A stretch of 64,000 nt of DNA from Bufo bufo (taxonomy: Eukaryota > Chordata > Amphibia > Anura > Bufonidae), in contig NC_053394.1 of NCBI RefSeq assembly GCF_905171765.1, forward strand, positions 158,729,256 to 158,793,255, written 5' to 3'. The notes beneath the pieces are model-generated. The model saw only the letters and a list, made by a program, of their open reading frames with translations, did not search any database and was not told the DNA's origin. Both the position numbers and the translations under genes were made by a program. Numbering within the stretch: position 1 is the stretch's first letter; every line of letters begins with the position of its first letter. Shown here one piece after another: positions 21,700-33,277 of the stretch.

Positions 21700-22205
21700 A
21701 TTGTTAAAGTCACATGGACTCTGTGGTCACGCGGACATGCATGACATGCATCCCCGCATTTTGTTAAAAGTCACATGCACTCTTGGTTTACGCGGACATG
21801 CATCCCCGCGTTTTGTTAAAAGTCACAGGCACTCTTGGTTCACGCGGACAAGCATCCCCGCGTTTTGGTAAAAGTCACATGCACTCTTGGTCCACGCGGA
21901 CATGCATCCCTGCGTTTTTTAAAATCACATGCACTCTTGGTCCACGCGGACATGCATCCCCACGTTTTGCTAAAAGTCACATGCACTCTTGGTTAACGCG
22001 GACATGCATCCCAGCGTTTTTTAAAAGTCACATGCACTCGTGGTTCACGCGGACATGCATCCCCGCGTTTTGTTAAAGATCACATGCACTCTTGGTTCAC
22101 GCGGACATGCATCCCCGCATTTTTTTAAAAGTCACATACACTCTTGGTTCACGCGGACATGCATCCCCACGTTTTGCTAAAAGTCACATGCACTCTTGGT
22201 TCATG
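21700..22205. repeat. 52-bp minisatellite
   Basis: About ten tandem units of 52 bp (starts at 21790, 21842 and so on). Each unit contains an imperfect palindrome ACGCGGACATGCATCCCCGC and the block cacatgcactcttggttc. The translated frames seen across it are repeat artefacts. Confidence 0.85.
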
Positions 22206-22379
22206 CCTCTTTTTTTTTTTGTCTTTTGAAATATGGTGTCACAAAGACATGTTCAAGTGTTGAATTAATATAACGAAATTGTAATATATACAGTGATATA
22301 TTGTTCATCATTTTCATCAATCTCTGGTTTTATTTAGTATTTAGGTTGGCGTCAGTGCACTTTTGAGTTGGATTTTACG

Positions 22380-22572
22380 GAGACTACAACATTACAAAGA
22401 ACTAAATTTTTATTCAAGAGTTGTCTTGGATTGAGTTTGGCCAGGTAAGCTAAAAAAGACGGTTCCACCCATACTCTCTGCGTAATCAGACATTAAATTT
22501 TAGTCTTAAAATCCAATATTCATATTTATACTGTTTAATTTTTTTTTACCTTTTCTTTTATTTAGATTGAAA
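22380..22572 (+). promoter_or_regulatory. 5' UTR exon and intron of the THAP transposase gene
   Basis: Exon sequence ends ggccag at 22444 and is followed by a consensus donor, gtaagc. A pyrimidine-rich acceptor ends ttatttag at 22565, giving a 121-bp intron just ahead of the start codon. The transcription start is not visible. Splice consensus on both sides supports the model, but no transcript data are available. Confidence 0.55.
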
Positions 22573-23782
22573 ATGCCAGCTTGCCTTATAAATTATTGTC
22601 TGAGCAAAAGTGGAAAAAAGGGCCAAGATGAGGACATACAACTCCACGGTTTTCCAAAGGACCTTTCAAGGATTACATTGTGGTTGGAAAATATGAATCA
22701 GTCTTTTGACAATATTCACAGTTTGGCCGAAAGAATTTTGGAAGGAACACTCAAAAACAAATATAGAATTTGCTCATTGCATTTTTCAGATGATTCATAT
22801 ATTATAGATGCAAGAGGCAGAACTCTGAGAGCAGATGCTGTTCCTACAATATTCCCACTGACTGATGATGGTGAAAAAGTAATACAGGAAAATTTACAGA
22901 AGCTCCGCCCATCGACACAAAAACGACAGTTTGAAAAAATAAACCCTGAGTTTGTCGTAGAAGAAAATCTCTCCAGTGCAGCAGAGGACATATCAGAAGA
23001 CCCAACCATTGTAAAATTCTGCAAAATCGGGACACAAACTGACTTGTCACTTTTGAATATGCTTATTACAATGAAAAATGGTGAGGTTATCTGTCAGGAT
23101 CTTCACACCGAAAATCAAACCCCTGGAAAGTACATAAGCAAACCTTTGCAATCTACACCGCTGACCAAGGTGACAACCAACATCTCAGCAAATACAACCT
23201 TTTCTGAATCGCCAGTGAAGAAACGTCCTCATCTCATTCCTGATTTACCTACTGTGTCTGAATAAATAATGTTTGAAGGAAAAGAGCCGCTATCTCCAAT
23301 CCGTTGTGAACCTGAAGAAGAAGAATTTTTCCCAGAACAATCCATTCAAAATTTAACATTATGTGAAACTATCTTGTCCCAGAGCTGCCAAGTATGGATT
23401 CCTCCGACATCCATGAATATGCATCTATATTTCCTGAGCTCACGAAGCAACCAACATTATCCATACAGGCAGAAGACGAAGTTAGCATTGTGAATGACAG
23501 AAAATTTCTTGTCTTCGAATCGTGTTTAGACCAACTTGTGAAAAAAATTAAGTGTCAACATGATGAAGAATGTAACTTCATGGTCCAAACTTTCAAAAAG
23601 ATAATCAAAGGAACATACTGTAAAATAATTGGGCGATGTTTTCAAGGACACAAATTCACCATATTTGAAAGTCAACCAAAAGTAGGCCGTTACTGTGCCG
23701 GTAATCTTCTATGTGCCGCGGCAATTCTATGTAGTGGACAAAATTTTATGAAGACTAATGAATTTCTAAATCTACTAGGCAT

Positions 23783-25903
23783 GGTCAGTATTTGCGGACC
23801 GTTTTTTTTTAAGGTCCGCAAAAAACGGGGTCCGTAGGTCCGTGATCCGTGTCCGTTTTTTCTTCCGTGGGTCTTCCTTGATTTTTGGAGGATCCACGGA
23901 CATGAAGAAAAAGTCGTTTTGGTGTCCGCCTGGCCGTGCGGAGCCAAACGGATACGTCCTGACTTACAATGCAAGTCAATGGGGACGGATCCGTTTGACG
24001 TTGACACAATATGGTGCAATTGCAAACGGATCCGTCCCCCATTGACTTTCAATGTAAAGTCAGGAGTTAATATACCATAGTTTTCTCCAATCCGATGGTA
24101 TATTTTAACTTGAAGCGTCCCCATCACCATGGGAACGCCTCTATGTTAGAATATACAATCGGATTTGAGTTAGATCGTTAAAACTCAGATCCGACAGTAT
24201 ATTCTAACACAGAGGCGTTCCCATAGTGATGGGGACGCTTCAAGTTAGAATATACTAAGAACTGTGTACATGACTGCCCCCTGCTGCCTGGCAGCACCCG
24301 ATCTCTTACAGGGGGCTGTGATCAGCACAATTTACCCCTCAGGTGCCGCACCTGAGGGGGTTAATTGTGCGTATCATAGCTCCCTGTAAGAGATCAGGTG
24401 CTGCCAGGCATTAGGGGGCAGACCCCCCTCCCCTGTATTTAACTCATTGGTGGCCAGTGCAGCCCCCCTCCCCTGTATTTAACTCATTGGTGGCCAGTGC
24501 GGCCCCCCTCCCTCCCTCCCCTGTATTTAACTCATTGGTGGCCAGTGCGGCCCCCCTCCCTCCCCAGTATTATATTCATTGGTGGCCAGTGCGGCCTACC
24601 CTCTCCCCCCCACCTAATTAAAATCACCCCCCCATCATTGGTGGCCAGTGCGGCCTCCCCTCTCCTCCCCTAATTAAAATCACCTTCCCCCATCATTGGT
24701 GGCAGCGGAGAATTCCGATCGGAGTCCCAGTTTAATCGCTGGGGCTCCAATCGGTAACCATGGCAACCAATTTTAGAAGCATTATACTTACCTTCACTGT
24801 CTGTGACCGGCCGGGCGCTCCTCCTACTGGTTAGTGAAAGGTCTGTGCGGCGCATTGCCTATAGCACAGACCTGTCACTTACCAGTAGGAGGAGCGCCCG
24901 GCCGGTCACAGACATCGCAGGTAAGTATAATGCTTCTAAAAATTGCTAAGTAACCATGGCAACCAGGACTGCAGTAGCATCCTGATTGCCATGGTTACCG
25001 ATCGGAGCCCCAGCGATTAAACTGGGACTCCGATCGGAACTCTCCGCTGCCACCAATGATGGGGGAAGGTGATTTTAATTAGGGGGGGGGGAGAGGGGAG
25101 GCCGCACTGGCCAGCCATGATGGGGGAAGGTGATTTTAATTAGGGAGGGGGGGGGGAGAGGGGAGGCCGCACTGGCCAGCAATGATGGGGGAAGGTGATT
25201 TTAATTAGGTGGGGGTGGTGGGAGAGGGTAGGCCGCACTGGCCACCAATGAGTTAAATACAGGGGAGGGAGGGGGGCCGCAATGGCCACCAATGAGTTAA
25301 ATACAGGGGAGGGGGGTCTGCCCCCTCCTGCCTGGCAGCACCTGATCTCTTACAGGGGGCTATGATACGCACAATTAACCTCTCAGGTGCGGCACCTGAG
25401 GGAGTTAATTGTGCTGATCACAGCCCCCTGTAAGAGATCGGGTGCTGCCAGGCAGCAGGGGGCAGTCATGTACAAAGTTCTTAGTATATTCTAACTTGAA
25501 GCGTCCCCATCACCATGGGAACGCCTCTGTGTTAGAATATACTGTCGGATTTGAGTTTTCACGAAGTGAAAACTCAGCTCTGAAAAAGCTTTTATGCAGA
25601 CGGATCTGCGATCCGTCTGTGTGAAAGTAGCCTACGGCCACAGATCATGGACGTGGATGCCAATCTTGTGTGCATCCGTGTTTTTTCACGGACCCATTGA
25701 CTTGAATGGGTCCGTGAACCAAAAAAATAGGACAGGTCATATTTTTTTGACGGACAGGAAACACGGATCACGGCCGCGGATGAACAACGGTGCATTTTCC
25801 GAGTTTTCAACGGACCCATTGAAAGTCAATAGGTCCGCAGAAAATCACGGAAAACGGAACAACGGCCACGGATGCACACAACGGTCGTGTGCATGTGGCC
25901 TAA
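23783..25903. mobile_element. Nested MITEs inserted in the transposase gene
   Basis: The insertion separates codons that are adjacent in the protein family. The outer parts (about 23790-24060 and 25620-25903) are TAA/ggtccg-type MITE sequence, with the right end reading gtgtgcatgtggccTAA. The middle is a large fold-back (24180-25562). There is no gene inside. Confidence 0.65.
24180..25562. mobile_element. Fold-back element, 1.38 kb, with mirrored tandem repeats
   Basis: Two ~680-bp arms are reverse complements, centred near 24853, with outer ends at cagatccgacagtatattc. Each arm holds several ~55-bp units built on ccctgtatttaactcattgg and ggccagtgcggcc, mirrored in the other arm. Similar outer sequence (gcgtccccatcaccatggga) recurs near 24110 and 35400. 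Confidence 0.75.
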
Positions 25904-26230
25904 GTGAAAAGACCTACTATCGTTATCAGACCCTATTCCTTTTTCCTGCTGTTCATAAAGCTTGGACTGCTGAAAAAGAAGGACTACAATCTGCCTTCAA
26001 AGAAGGACCACTATGTGTTGCCGGAGATGGACAGTGCGATAGCCCTGGTCATAGTGCTAAGTACTGTGTCTACACTATGATGAACACCATCAAGAAAAAA
26101 ATGATTGATTTTGAGGTAGTACAAAAAACGCAGTGTATGTCTTCAGTGGCCATGGAGAAATTTGGTTTTAAAATTGTAATGGACCGGGTTCAAGCCAATG
26201 GTGCTAATATCAAAATTTTTGCAGGTAGAT

Positions 26231-26956
26231 GAAGCCGCCGTTTAGTGAATAAGCCCCTTTCTCCAGAAATGCAGTTTTTAATCCAGCCGATCGTCAAACT
26301 CCCAAATGGAGCATACGAAGGGGCAACTCCCGATCAGCAATTCAGTCGAACTCCTTCCACAGCTAGCAATATACGAAAGCGCTGTCCCAATAATAAATCC
26401 CTCCGCAAACGAGACCAAGCTCCGTCTTGAAAGTCAAACAGGAATCAATTTTATTGAGGGCTACCCACCCGTATTTATGCAGGTCTCCATCTGGTGGACA
26501 CGCCCCTAGGGGACCAGAATGGAGACTGACACAGGTCAGACATGCAGCACTACAGAGACAATACATCCCCCACAATGCATCATGGTCTCCTCCTCTCTGC
26601 CCTGGAGACCTGAGGAGTAATCCCATTATCTCTCAAGACAGAGGGTAACCACAATACACATGTGGGGACAACAGAACAGACATCACCATTTAAACATACA
26701 ATGTCACAACCCTTTTCAATACACAGACATTTAACATCCCAAAATGGCACGCATTAGACCAGGAGTTCAAGTTAGTTTAAGTCCTTTGTGAACAATGAGG
26801 CCATTTCTGTTAACTAGCAGCACACTCTTCTCCTGGGTGGCCGTCCGTTCAGTAGTTCCAATCGGTATTTGGGGAAACACACGAACAGGGGCATACGGGC
26901 AGGAAATCCAGCGAAATGAAGGCAAACAGATGAACCAGCAATATAGGCCTATACAG
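26231..26956 (-). mobile_element. Solo LTR inserted in the transposase gene
   Basis: On the minus strand it runs from TGTGACAGATCC to CGGCGGCTTCA, a TG...CA element of 726 bp with an AATAAA near 26455. Protein-family continuity across it (…F-A | R-H-V-S…) shows it is an insertion. The flanks ggtaga and aaccga would be a very diverged duplication, so target duplication is unproven. It has no relation by eye to the other LTRs here. Confidence 0.6.
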
Positions 26957-27722
26957 ATGGATCTGTCACAACCGACATGTCAGCATTAGAAAACGAATGC
27001 GTACTGACTATTCCACTATTAAACACCAATTTGATGTCTGTCACTACGCAAAATCTATAAAAAAGAAACTTCACAATGCAAGCAAAATAAAATTTTGCAA
27101 AGAAATAACACCGTGGGTGGATAAGATCGCCCTGCATATTTGGTGGTGTGTCAAGACCTGCAAAAACGATCGGGAGTTACTTAAAGAAAAATGGTTTTCA
27201 TTGCTCCATCATATCGCTGACGAGCACCAATGGCACGGAACACTGTACACTGAGTGCAGGCACGGTCCCCTAGAAGAAAATGAAGAGGACAAAATATTTT
27301 GGCTTTCCAAAGAAAATCCCGCTCATAAAAACATTAAGAAAATTGTAACCAGTGATGTAATACAGAAAGACTTGTCACATTTGATTTACAATTGCCACAC
27401 GGGACAATTAGAAAATTTTCATAGTTTGGCACTAAAATTTCATTCCAAGCGGATCCATTTTGGCATCGATGCTATGGAGGCAAGAACCCAACGCGCTGCA
27501 CTGACCCACAACCACAATGTGGCAAGACCACAAGCCACTGTCAAGGTAGCCAGAAAAAATACAGAAGAAGAAGAGGGTGCCAAGCGCACTAGAATTCTTT
27601 TTCCAAAACACAATACACGTTGGATTGTTCACAACGTTTACGAAAAAATCTCTGTTGCTTTTATGAAAGACATTATGGTGGATGTGCTAAAAATATGCAA
27701 AGAAACACAAAGCTCGGAATGA

Positions 27723-28140
27723 CAGTCTAGAGCTCAAAACCTACCGCCTAATATTGCAAACTCGCGCGGCGGGCGAACATATGCGATGTTCGGTCCGCCT
27801 CCTATACATCATCATTGAGTAAACTTTGACCCTGTACCTCACAGTCAGCAGACACATTCCAGCCAATCAGCAGCAGACCCTCCCTCCCAGACCCTCCCAC
27901 CTCCTGGACAGCATCCATTTTAGATTCATTCGGAATCTGCATTCTCAGTGAGAGGAGGGACAGTGCTGCTGCTGCTAATTCAATAGGGAAAGCGTTAGCT
28001 AGGGCAGTGTTCTGTGTCCACAGACTCATCTGCTGTAAGGACAGCGTCCTGACAGCACCCCAAAAAGCCCTTTTCAGGGCTGGTACATCAGTCTGCTTTT
28101 TTTTTTTTTTTTAAATATATATATATATATATACATATAT
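27723..28140. repeat. First part of a dispersed repeat, with microsatellite
   Basis: After the transposase stop lies sequence with gaacatatgcgatgttcggtc and several polypurine/CTG stretches, then a T-run and TA microsatellite (28090-28140). It appears continuous with the subrepeat region from 29153 once the element at 28141-29152 is removed (inference). Confidence 0.4.
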
Positions 28141-29152
28141 GGCCCAGATTCAAGAAGCACTTGCGCGGGAACAAGTGTGATTTGCGCCGCGCAAGTACTG
28201 ATTTGCTCCTATGCAAATTTGCGGCTGATTCTGTAAACCAGTTAAGCCTGAAATGCTGCCATTTTCCCGCGCACGCAGCCTAGCTGTTCCTGCGCAATTT
28301 TGCGCGGGGTGTAAGTTGCGCCTTCATGGAATTCCCTCAGCGAATATGCAAATTAGGTACTGCCGATGATTCAGAAACATGCGCGTGTGATGCGCATCTT
28401 GCGCTGGAAGCGTGCAAGCTTTTTTCCCTGGGCAAACTTGCTCCTGTTAAAAGCAGGGGCAAGTTAGCAAAAGATGGCCAAATGTCATCTGAAGGAGCGC
28501 GCAACTTCAGCAGCACCTAGACAGACGATCTGAACAAGCAGAGCACCCACATTTTCGGGGACTACAAATAAATATAAAAACTCATATCCTGAGCATATAA
28601 AAAAAATAGAAACTCATATCCTGAGCATATAAAAAAAAAATAATCTCATACCCTGAGCATATAGAAAAATAATAAAAAAATCATATTGTGTTGAGCAAAA
28701 AAATGTAGACATAAAATTATTATTTTTTTTTTTCTTTGGGCCAAGGGTGCCCCGGCTCTGGCTCCTCAATCTCCGTGGTGCGGAGGAGGCATGGGGTGGG
28801 GATGGAGGGGTGGGGGGAGGAGGGGGGGGAGGAAAAAGCAGGATGCAATTCAGCAAAGAACCTGCGCAAGTCTGCTCCTATTTATTTGCTCTGTGCATGC
28901 AGCTGAGCAGGATTTGCCCTGAAATTATGCTAGCAAACCTCTGCTGAGCCGAAAATTCCTCATTTACATAGGGGCACACCCACTTTGACTTGCACGGCCT
29001 TGCGCCCTCAGCTTTGCCTTAAACAGGAGCAAATTAAATGAACAAACGATTCCTGAATCAGGTGGCAATTTGGCAAAATTGCTCCAGCGCAGAGAAATTC
29101 AGCTGAGCGGCTCAGGTGTAAGTAATGGGCAAATCTACCTGAATCTGGGCCA
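28141..29152. mobile_element. Non-autonomous element with GGCCCAGATTCA ends
   Basis: Left end GGCCCAGATTCAAGAA and right end CTGAATCTGGGCC are inverted repeats, and ATAT-type sequence flanks both sides. The interior is GC-skewed with repeated ttgcgc and atcctgagcatataaa units (28570-28690) and a G-rich stretch (28790-28835). No protein is recognised. The superfamily is unknown. Confidence 0.6.
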
Positions 29153-30316
29153 TATATATATATATATTGCAGTTGCCTGCCCGTGTGTGAGAGGCTGCAG
29201 GCTCAGCCACAGACAGTACTGTGTGCACACCATTCATACAGTGTGTGACAGAAAATACTTCGCAGATAAAAAAAAATTCTATTTAATCTTTTTCAGTGAT
29301 CTAATCACAGTTGCAAGCCAGTGTGTGTCAGGCCCACACAGACTGTATTGTGGCTAGTGGCTAGGCCTCCACTTATACCATTACAGGGTGTCACTCACTC
29401 ACAAATACCTTGCAGATAAAAAAAAATTCTATTTAATATTTTTCTGTGATATAATCACAGTTGCAAGCCCGTGTGTGTCAGGCCCACACAGACTGTATTG
29501 TGGTCACTGGCTAGTTGCTAGGCCTCCACTTATACCGTTACAGGGTGTCACTCACTCACAAATACCTCGCAGATAAAAAAAAATTATATTTAATATTTTT
29601 CTGTGATCTAATCACATTAGCAAGCCAGTGCGTGTCAGGCCCACACAGACTGTATTGTGGCCACTGGCTAGTGGCTAGGCCTCCACTTATACCGTTACAG
29701 GGTGTCACTCACTCACAAATACCTCGCAGATAAAAAAAAATTATATTTAATATTTTTCTGTGATCTAATCACATTAGCAAGCCAGTGCGTGTCAGGCCCA
29801 CACAGACTGTATTGTGGCCACTGGCTAGGCCTCCACTTATACCGTTACAGGGTGTCACTCACTCAAATACCTTTCAGATAAAAAAAATTATATTTAAAGG
29901 GAACCTGTCACCGGGATTTTGTGTATAGAGCTGAGGACATGGATTGCTAGATGGCAGCTAGCACACCCGCAATACCCAGTCCCCATAGCTCTGTGTGCTT
30001 TAATTGTGTAAAAAAAACTATTTGATACATATGCAAATTAACCTGAGATGAGTCCTGTATGTGAGAAGAGTCAGGGTCAGGACTCATCTCAGGTTAATTT
30101 GCATATGTATCAAATAGTTTTATTTACACAATAAAAGCACACAGAGCTATGGGGACTGGGTATTGCGGATGTGCTAGCTGCCATCTAGCAATCCATGTCC
30201 TCAGCTCTATACACAAAATACCGGTGACAGGTTCCCTTTAATATTTTTCTGTGATCTAATCACATTTGCAAGCCCGTGTGTGTCAGGCCCACACAGACTG
30301 TATTGTGGCCACTGGC
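29153..30316. repeat. Tandem subrepeats of ~155 bp
   Basis: Five units share cagataaaaaaaaatt, starting near 29262, 29413, 29570, 29729 and 29874, together with gtcaggcccacacagactgt. The last unit is split by a MITE (29897-30237). The array ends abruptly at 30316, where a 5'-truncated Tc1 begins. Confidence 0.8.
29897..30237. mobile_element. T2/Kolobok-like fold-back MITE, 341 bp
   Basis: The ends AGGGAACCTGTCACCGG and inverse are flanked by TTAA (29893-29896, 30238-30241), giving the TTAAAGGRR terminus described for T2 MITEs of Xenopus. The element is palindromic over most of its length. Confidence 0.8.
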
Positions 30317-31585
30317 ATCAGTGAAGCAAGCCATCATTAGGATGAAAAAACAAAACAAACCCATCAGAGAGATAGCAAAAACATTATGCGTGGCCAAAAC
30401 AACTGTTTGGAACATTCTTAAAAAGAAGGAGCGCACCGGTGAGCTCAGCAACACCAAAAGACCCGGAAGGCTGCGGAAAACAACTGTGGTGGATGACCGA
30501 AGAATTCTTTCCCTGGTGAAGAAAACACCCTTCACAACAGTTTACCAGATCAAGAACACTCTCCAGGAGGTAGGTGTATGTGTGTCAAAGTCAACAATCA
30601 AGAGAAGACTTCACCAGAGTGAATACAAAGGCTTCACCACAAGATGTAAACCATTGGTGAGCCTCAAAAACAGGAAGGCCAGATTAGAGTTTGCCAAACG
30701 ACATCTAAAAAAGCCTTCACAGTTCTGGAACAACATCCTATGGACAGATGAGACCAAGATGAACTTGTATCAGAGTGATGGGAAGAGAAAATTATGGAGA
30801 AGGAAAGGAACTGCTCATGATCCTAAGCATACCACCTCATCAGTGAAGCATGGTGGTAGTAGTGTCATGGCGTGGGCATGTATGGCTGCCAATGGATCTG
30901 GTTTTCTTGTATTTATTGATGATGTGACTGCTGACAAAAGCAGCAGGATGAATTCCGAATTGTTTTGGGCAATATCATCTGCTCATATTCAGCCAAATGC
31001 TTCAGAACTCATTGGACGGCCCTTCACAGTGCAAATGGACAATGACCCAAAGCATACTGCAAAAGTAACCAAAGAGTTTTTTAAGGGAAAGAAGTGGAAT
31101 GTTATGCAATGGCCAAGTCAATCACCTGACCTGAATCCGATTGAGCATGCATTTCACTTGCTGAAGACAAAACTGAAGGGAAAATGCCCCAAGAACAAGC
31201 AGGAACTGAAGACAGTTGCAGTAGAGGCCTGGCAGAGCATCACCAGGGATGAAACCCAGCGTCTGGTGATGTCTATGCATTCCAGACTTCAGGCTGTAAT
31301 TGACTGCAAAGGATTTGCAACCAAGTATTAAAAAGTGAAAGTTTGATTTATGATTATTATTCAGTCCCATTACTTTTGGCCCCTTAACAAGTGGGAGGCA
31401 CATATTCAAACTGTTGTAATTCCTACACTGTTCACCTGATTTGGATGTAAAGACCCTCAAATTAAAGCTGACAGTCTGCAGTTAAAGCACACCTTGTTTG
31501 TTTCATTTAAAAATCCATTGTGGTGGTGTATAGAGCCAAAAATGTTAGAATTGTGTCGACGTCCCAATATTTATGGACCTGACTG
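30317..31585 (+). mobile_element. Tc1/mariner family C, copy 2, 5'-truncated
   Basis: It begins inside the element (tgaagcaagccatcatta, equal to 20274 of copy 1) and keeps the right terminus ending at a TA. The left terminal repeat and the first codons are lost to fusion with the 155-bp subrepeat. Confidence 0.88.
30320..31331 (+). CDS. Tc1 transposase, family C, open but lacking its own start
   Basis: The frame is open from the truncation point to a natural end, G-F-A-T-K-Y. It carries G-R-L-R-K-T-T, T-D-E-T-K, Q-M-D-N-D-P-K-H and D-L-N-P-I-E with exactly 34 residues between the second and third acidic residues (DD34E). Only the first ~15 residues of the helix-turn-helix domain are missing. 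The open frame extends upstream into the 155-bp repeat (to about 30276), so a chimeric protein is possible if transcribed. Without the left terminus the element cannot move, but the catalytic domain is complete. Confidence 0.8.
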
Positions 31586-31612
31586 TATATATAGTGTCCC
31601 CATGGTGTTGAG

Positions 31613-31616
<4 letters not shown>

Positions 31617-31644
<28 letters not shown>
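31617..31644. repeat. (TA)n microsatellite
   Basis: A TA run between Tc1 family C copy 2 and family D. Confidence 0.9.
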
Positions 31645-31647
<3 letters not shown>

Positions 31648-33265
31648 TTGCAAGAAAAAGTATGTGAACCCTTTGGAATGATATGGATTTCTGCACAAAT
31701 TGGTCATAAAATGTGATCTGATCTTCATCTAAGTCACAACAATAGACAATCACAGTCTGCTTAAACTAATAACACACACAGAATTAAATGTTACCATGTT
31801 TTTATTGAACACACTATGTAAACATTCACAGTGCAGGTGGAAAAAGTATGTGAACCCTTGGATTTAATAACTGGTTGAACCTCCTTTGGCAGCAATAACT
31901 TCAACCAAACATTTCCTGTAATTGCAGATCAGACGTGCACAACGGTCAGGAGTAATTCTTGACCATTCCTTTTTACAGAACTGTTTCAGTTCAGCAATAT
32001 TCTTGGGATGTCTGGTGTGAATCGCTTTCTTGAGGTCATGCCACAGCATCTCAATAGGGTTGAGGTCAGGACTCTGACTGGGCCACTCCAGAAGGTGTAT
32101 TTTCTTCTGTTTAAGCCATTCTGTTGTTGATTTACTTCTATGCTTTGGGTCGTTGTCCTGTTGCAACACCCATCTTCTGTTGAGCTTCAGCTGGTGGACA
32201 GATGGCCTTAAGTTCTCCTGCAAAATGTCTTGATAAACTTGGGAATTCATTTTTCCTTCGATGATAGCAATCCGTCGAGGCTCTGACGCAGCAAAGCAGC
32301 CCCAAACCATGATGCCCCCACCACTATACTTCACAGTTGGGATGAGGTTTTGATGTTGGTGTGCTGTGCCTCTTTTTCTCTACACATAGTGTTGTGTGTT
32401 TCTTCCAAACAACTCAACTTTGGTTTCATCTGTCCACAGAATATTTTGCCAGTACTGCTGTGGAACATCCAGGTGCACTTGTGCAAACTGTAAACGTGCA
32501 GCAACATTTTTTTTGGACAGCAGTGGCTTCCTCTGTGGTATCCTCCCATGAAATCCATTCTTGTTTACTGTTTTACGTATCGTAGATTCGCTAACAGGGA
32601 TATTAGCATATGCGAGAGACTTTTGTAAGTCTTTAGCTGACACTCTAGGATTCTTCTTCACCTCATTGAGCAGTCTGCGCTGTGCTCTTGCAGTCATGTT
32701 TACAGGATGGCCACTCCTAGGGAGAGTAGCAGCAGTGCTGAACTTTCTCTATTTATAGACAATTTGTCTTACTGTGGACTGATGAACAGCAAGGCTTTTG
32801 GAGATACTTTTATAACCCTTTCCAGCTTTATGCAAGTCAACAATTCTTAATCGTAAAACTTCTGAGAGCTCTTTTGTGCAAGGCATCATTCACATCAGGC
32901 AATCCTTCTTGTGAAAAGCAAACCCAGAACTGGTGTGTGCTTGTTATAGGGCAGGGCAGCTGTAACCAACACCTCCAATCTCATCTTATTGATTGGACTC
33001 CAGTTGGCTGACACCTCACTCCAATTAGCTCTTGGAGATATCATTAGTCTAGGGGTTCACATACTTTTTCCACCAGCACTGAGAATGTTTACATGGTGTG
33101 TTCAATAAAAACATGGTAACATTTAATTCTTTGTGTGTTCTTAGTTTAAGCAGACTGTGATTGTCTATTGTTGTGACTTAGATGACGATCAGATCACATT
33201 TTATGACCAATTTGTGCAGAAATCCATATCATTCCAAAGGGTTCACATACTTTTTCTTGCAACTG
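31645..33265 (-). mobile_element. Tc1/mariner family D
   Basis: Terminal inverted repeats CAGTTGCAAGAAAAAGTATG and inverse lie inside long (~200 bp) inverted repeats, bounded by TA. Confidence 0.9.
31864..32890 (-). pseudogene. Tc1 transposase, family D
   Basis: Minus strand. The N-terminal part lies around 32890-32700 (decayed), then 32697-32380 with L-W-T-D-E-T-K, a frameshift near 32390, and 32334-31864 with Q-Q-D-N-D-P-K-H and D-L-N-P-I-E, a 34-residue spacing. The protein ends K-G-G-S-T-S-Y. At least one frameshift and one stop inactivate it; length otherwise fits the ~340-residue family. Confidence 0.85.
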
Positions 33266-33277
33266 TATATATATATA

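Larger units (their letters stand above)
22573..27722 (+). pseudogene. THAP-domain DNA transposase, Kolobok/T2-like, broken
   Basis: The start at 22573 (M-P-A-C-L) opens a THAP zinc finger of C2CH type: C4, C9, C67 and H70, with the H-G-F-P-K and A-V-P-T-I-F signatures, which binds element DNA. The frame then carries one TAA (23263), a frameshift near 23390, and a conserved R-C-F-Q-G-H...S-Q-P...G-N-L-L-C-A-A-A-I-L block (about 23630-23740). After a 2.1-kb insertion it resumes at 25904 (K-T-Y-Y-R-Y-Q), with the acidic D-G-Q-C-D-S-P-G-H-S-A-K-Y block near 26030. After a 0.7-kb insertion it resumes at about 26957 (R-H-V-S-I-R-K) and runs to the stop at 27720, including H-Q-F-D-V and W-W-C. Families with this architecture are cut-and-paste transposases, and I assign Kolobok from memory of the superfamily. 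It is inactive through at least four lesions. Confidence 0.8.

Noticed and set aside
26231..26956. An intron of the THAP transposase (ends in gcag|gtagat)
   Set aside because: The right side lacks a good acceptor, and the segment has TG...CA ends plus an internal minus-strand AATAAA, which fits a solo LTR better.
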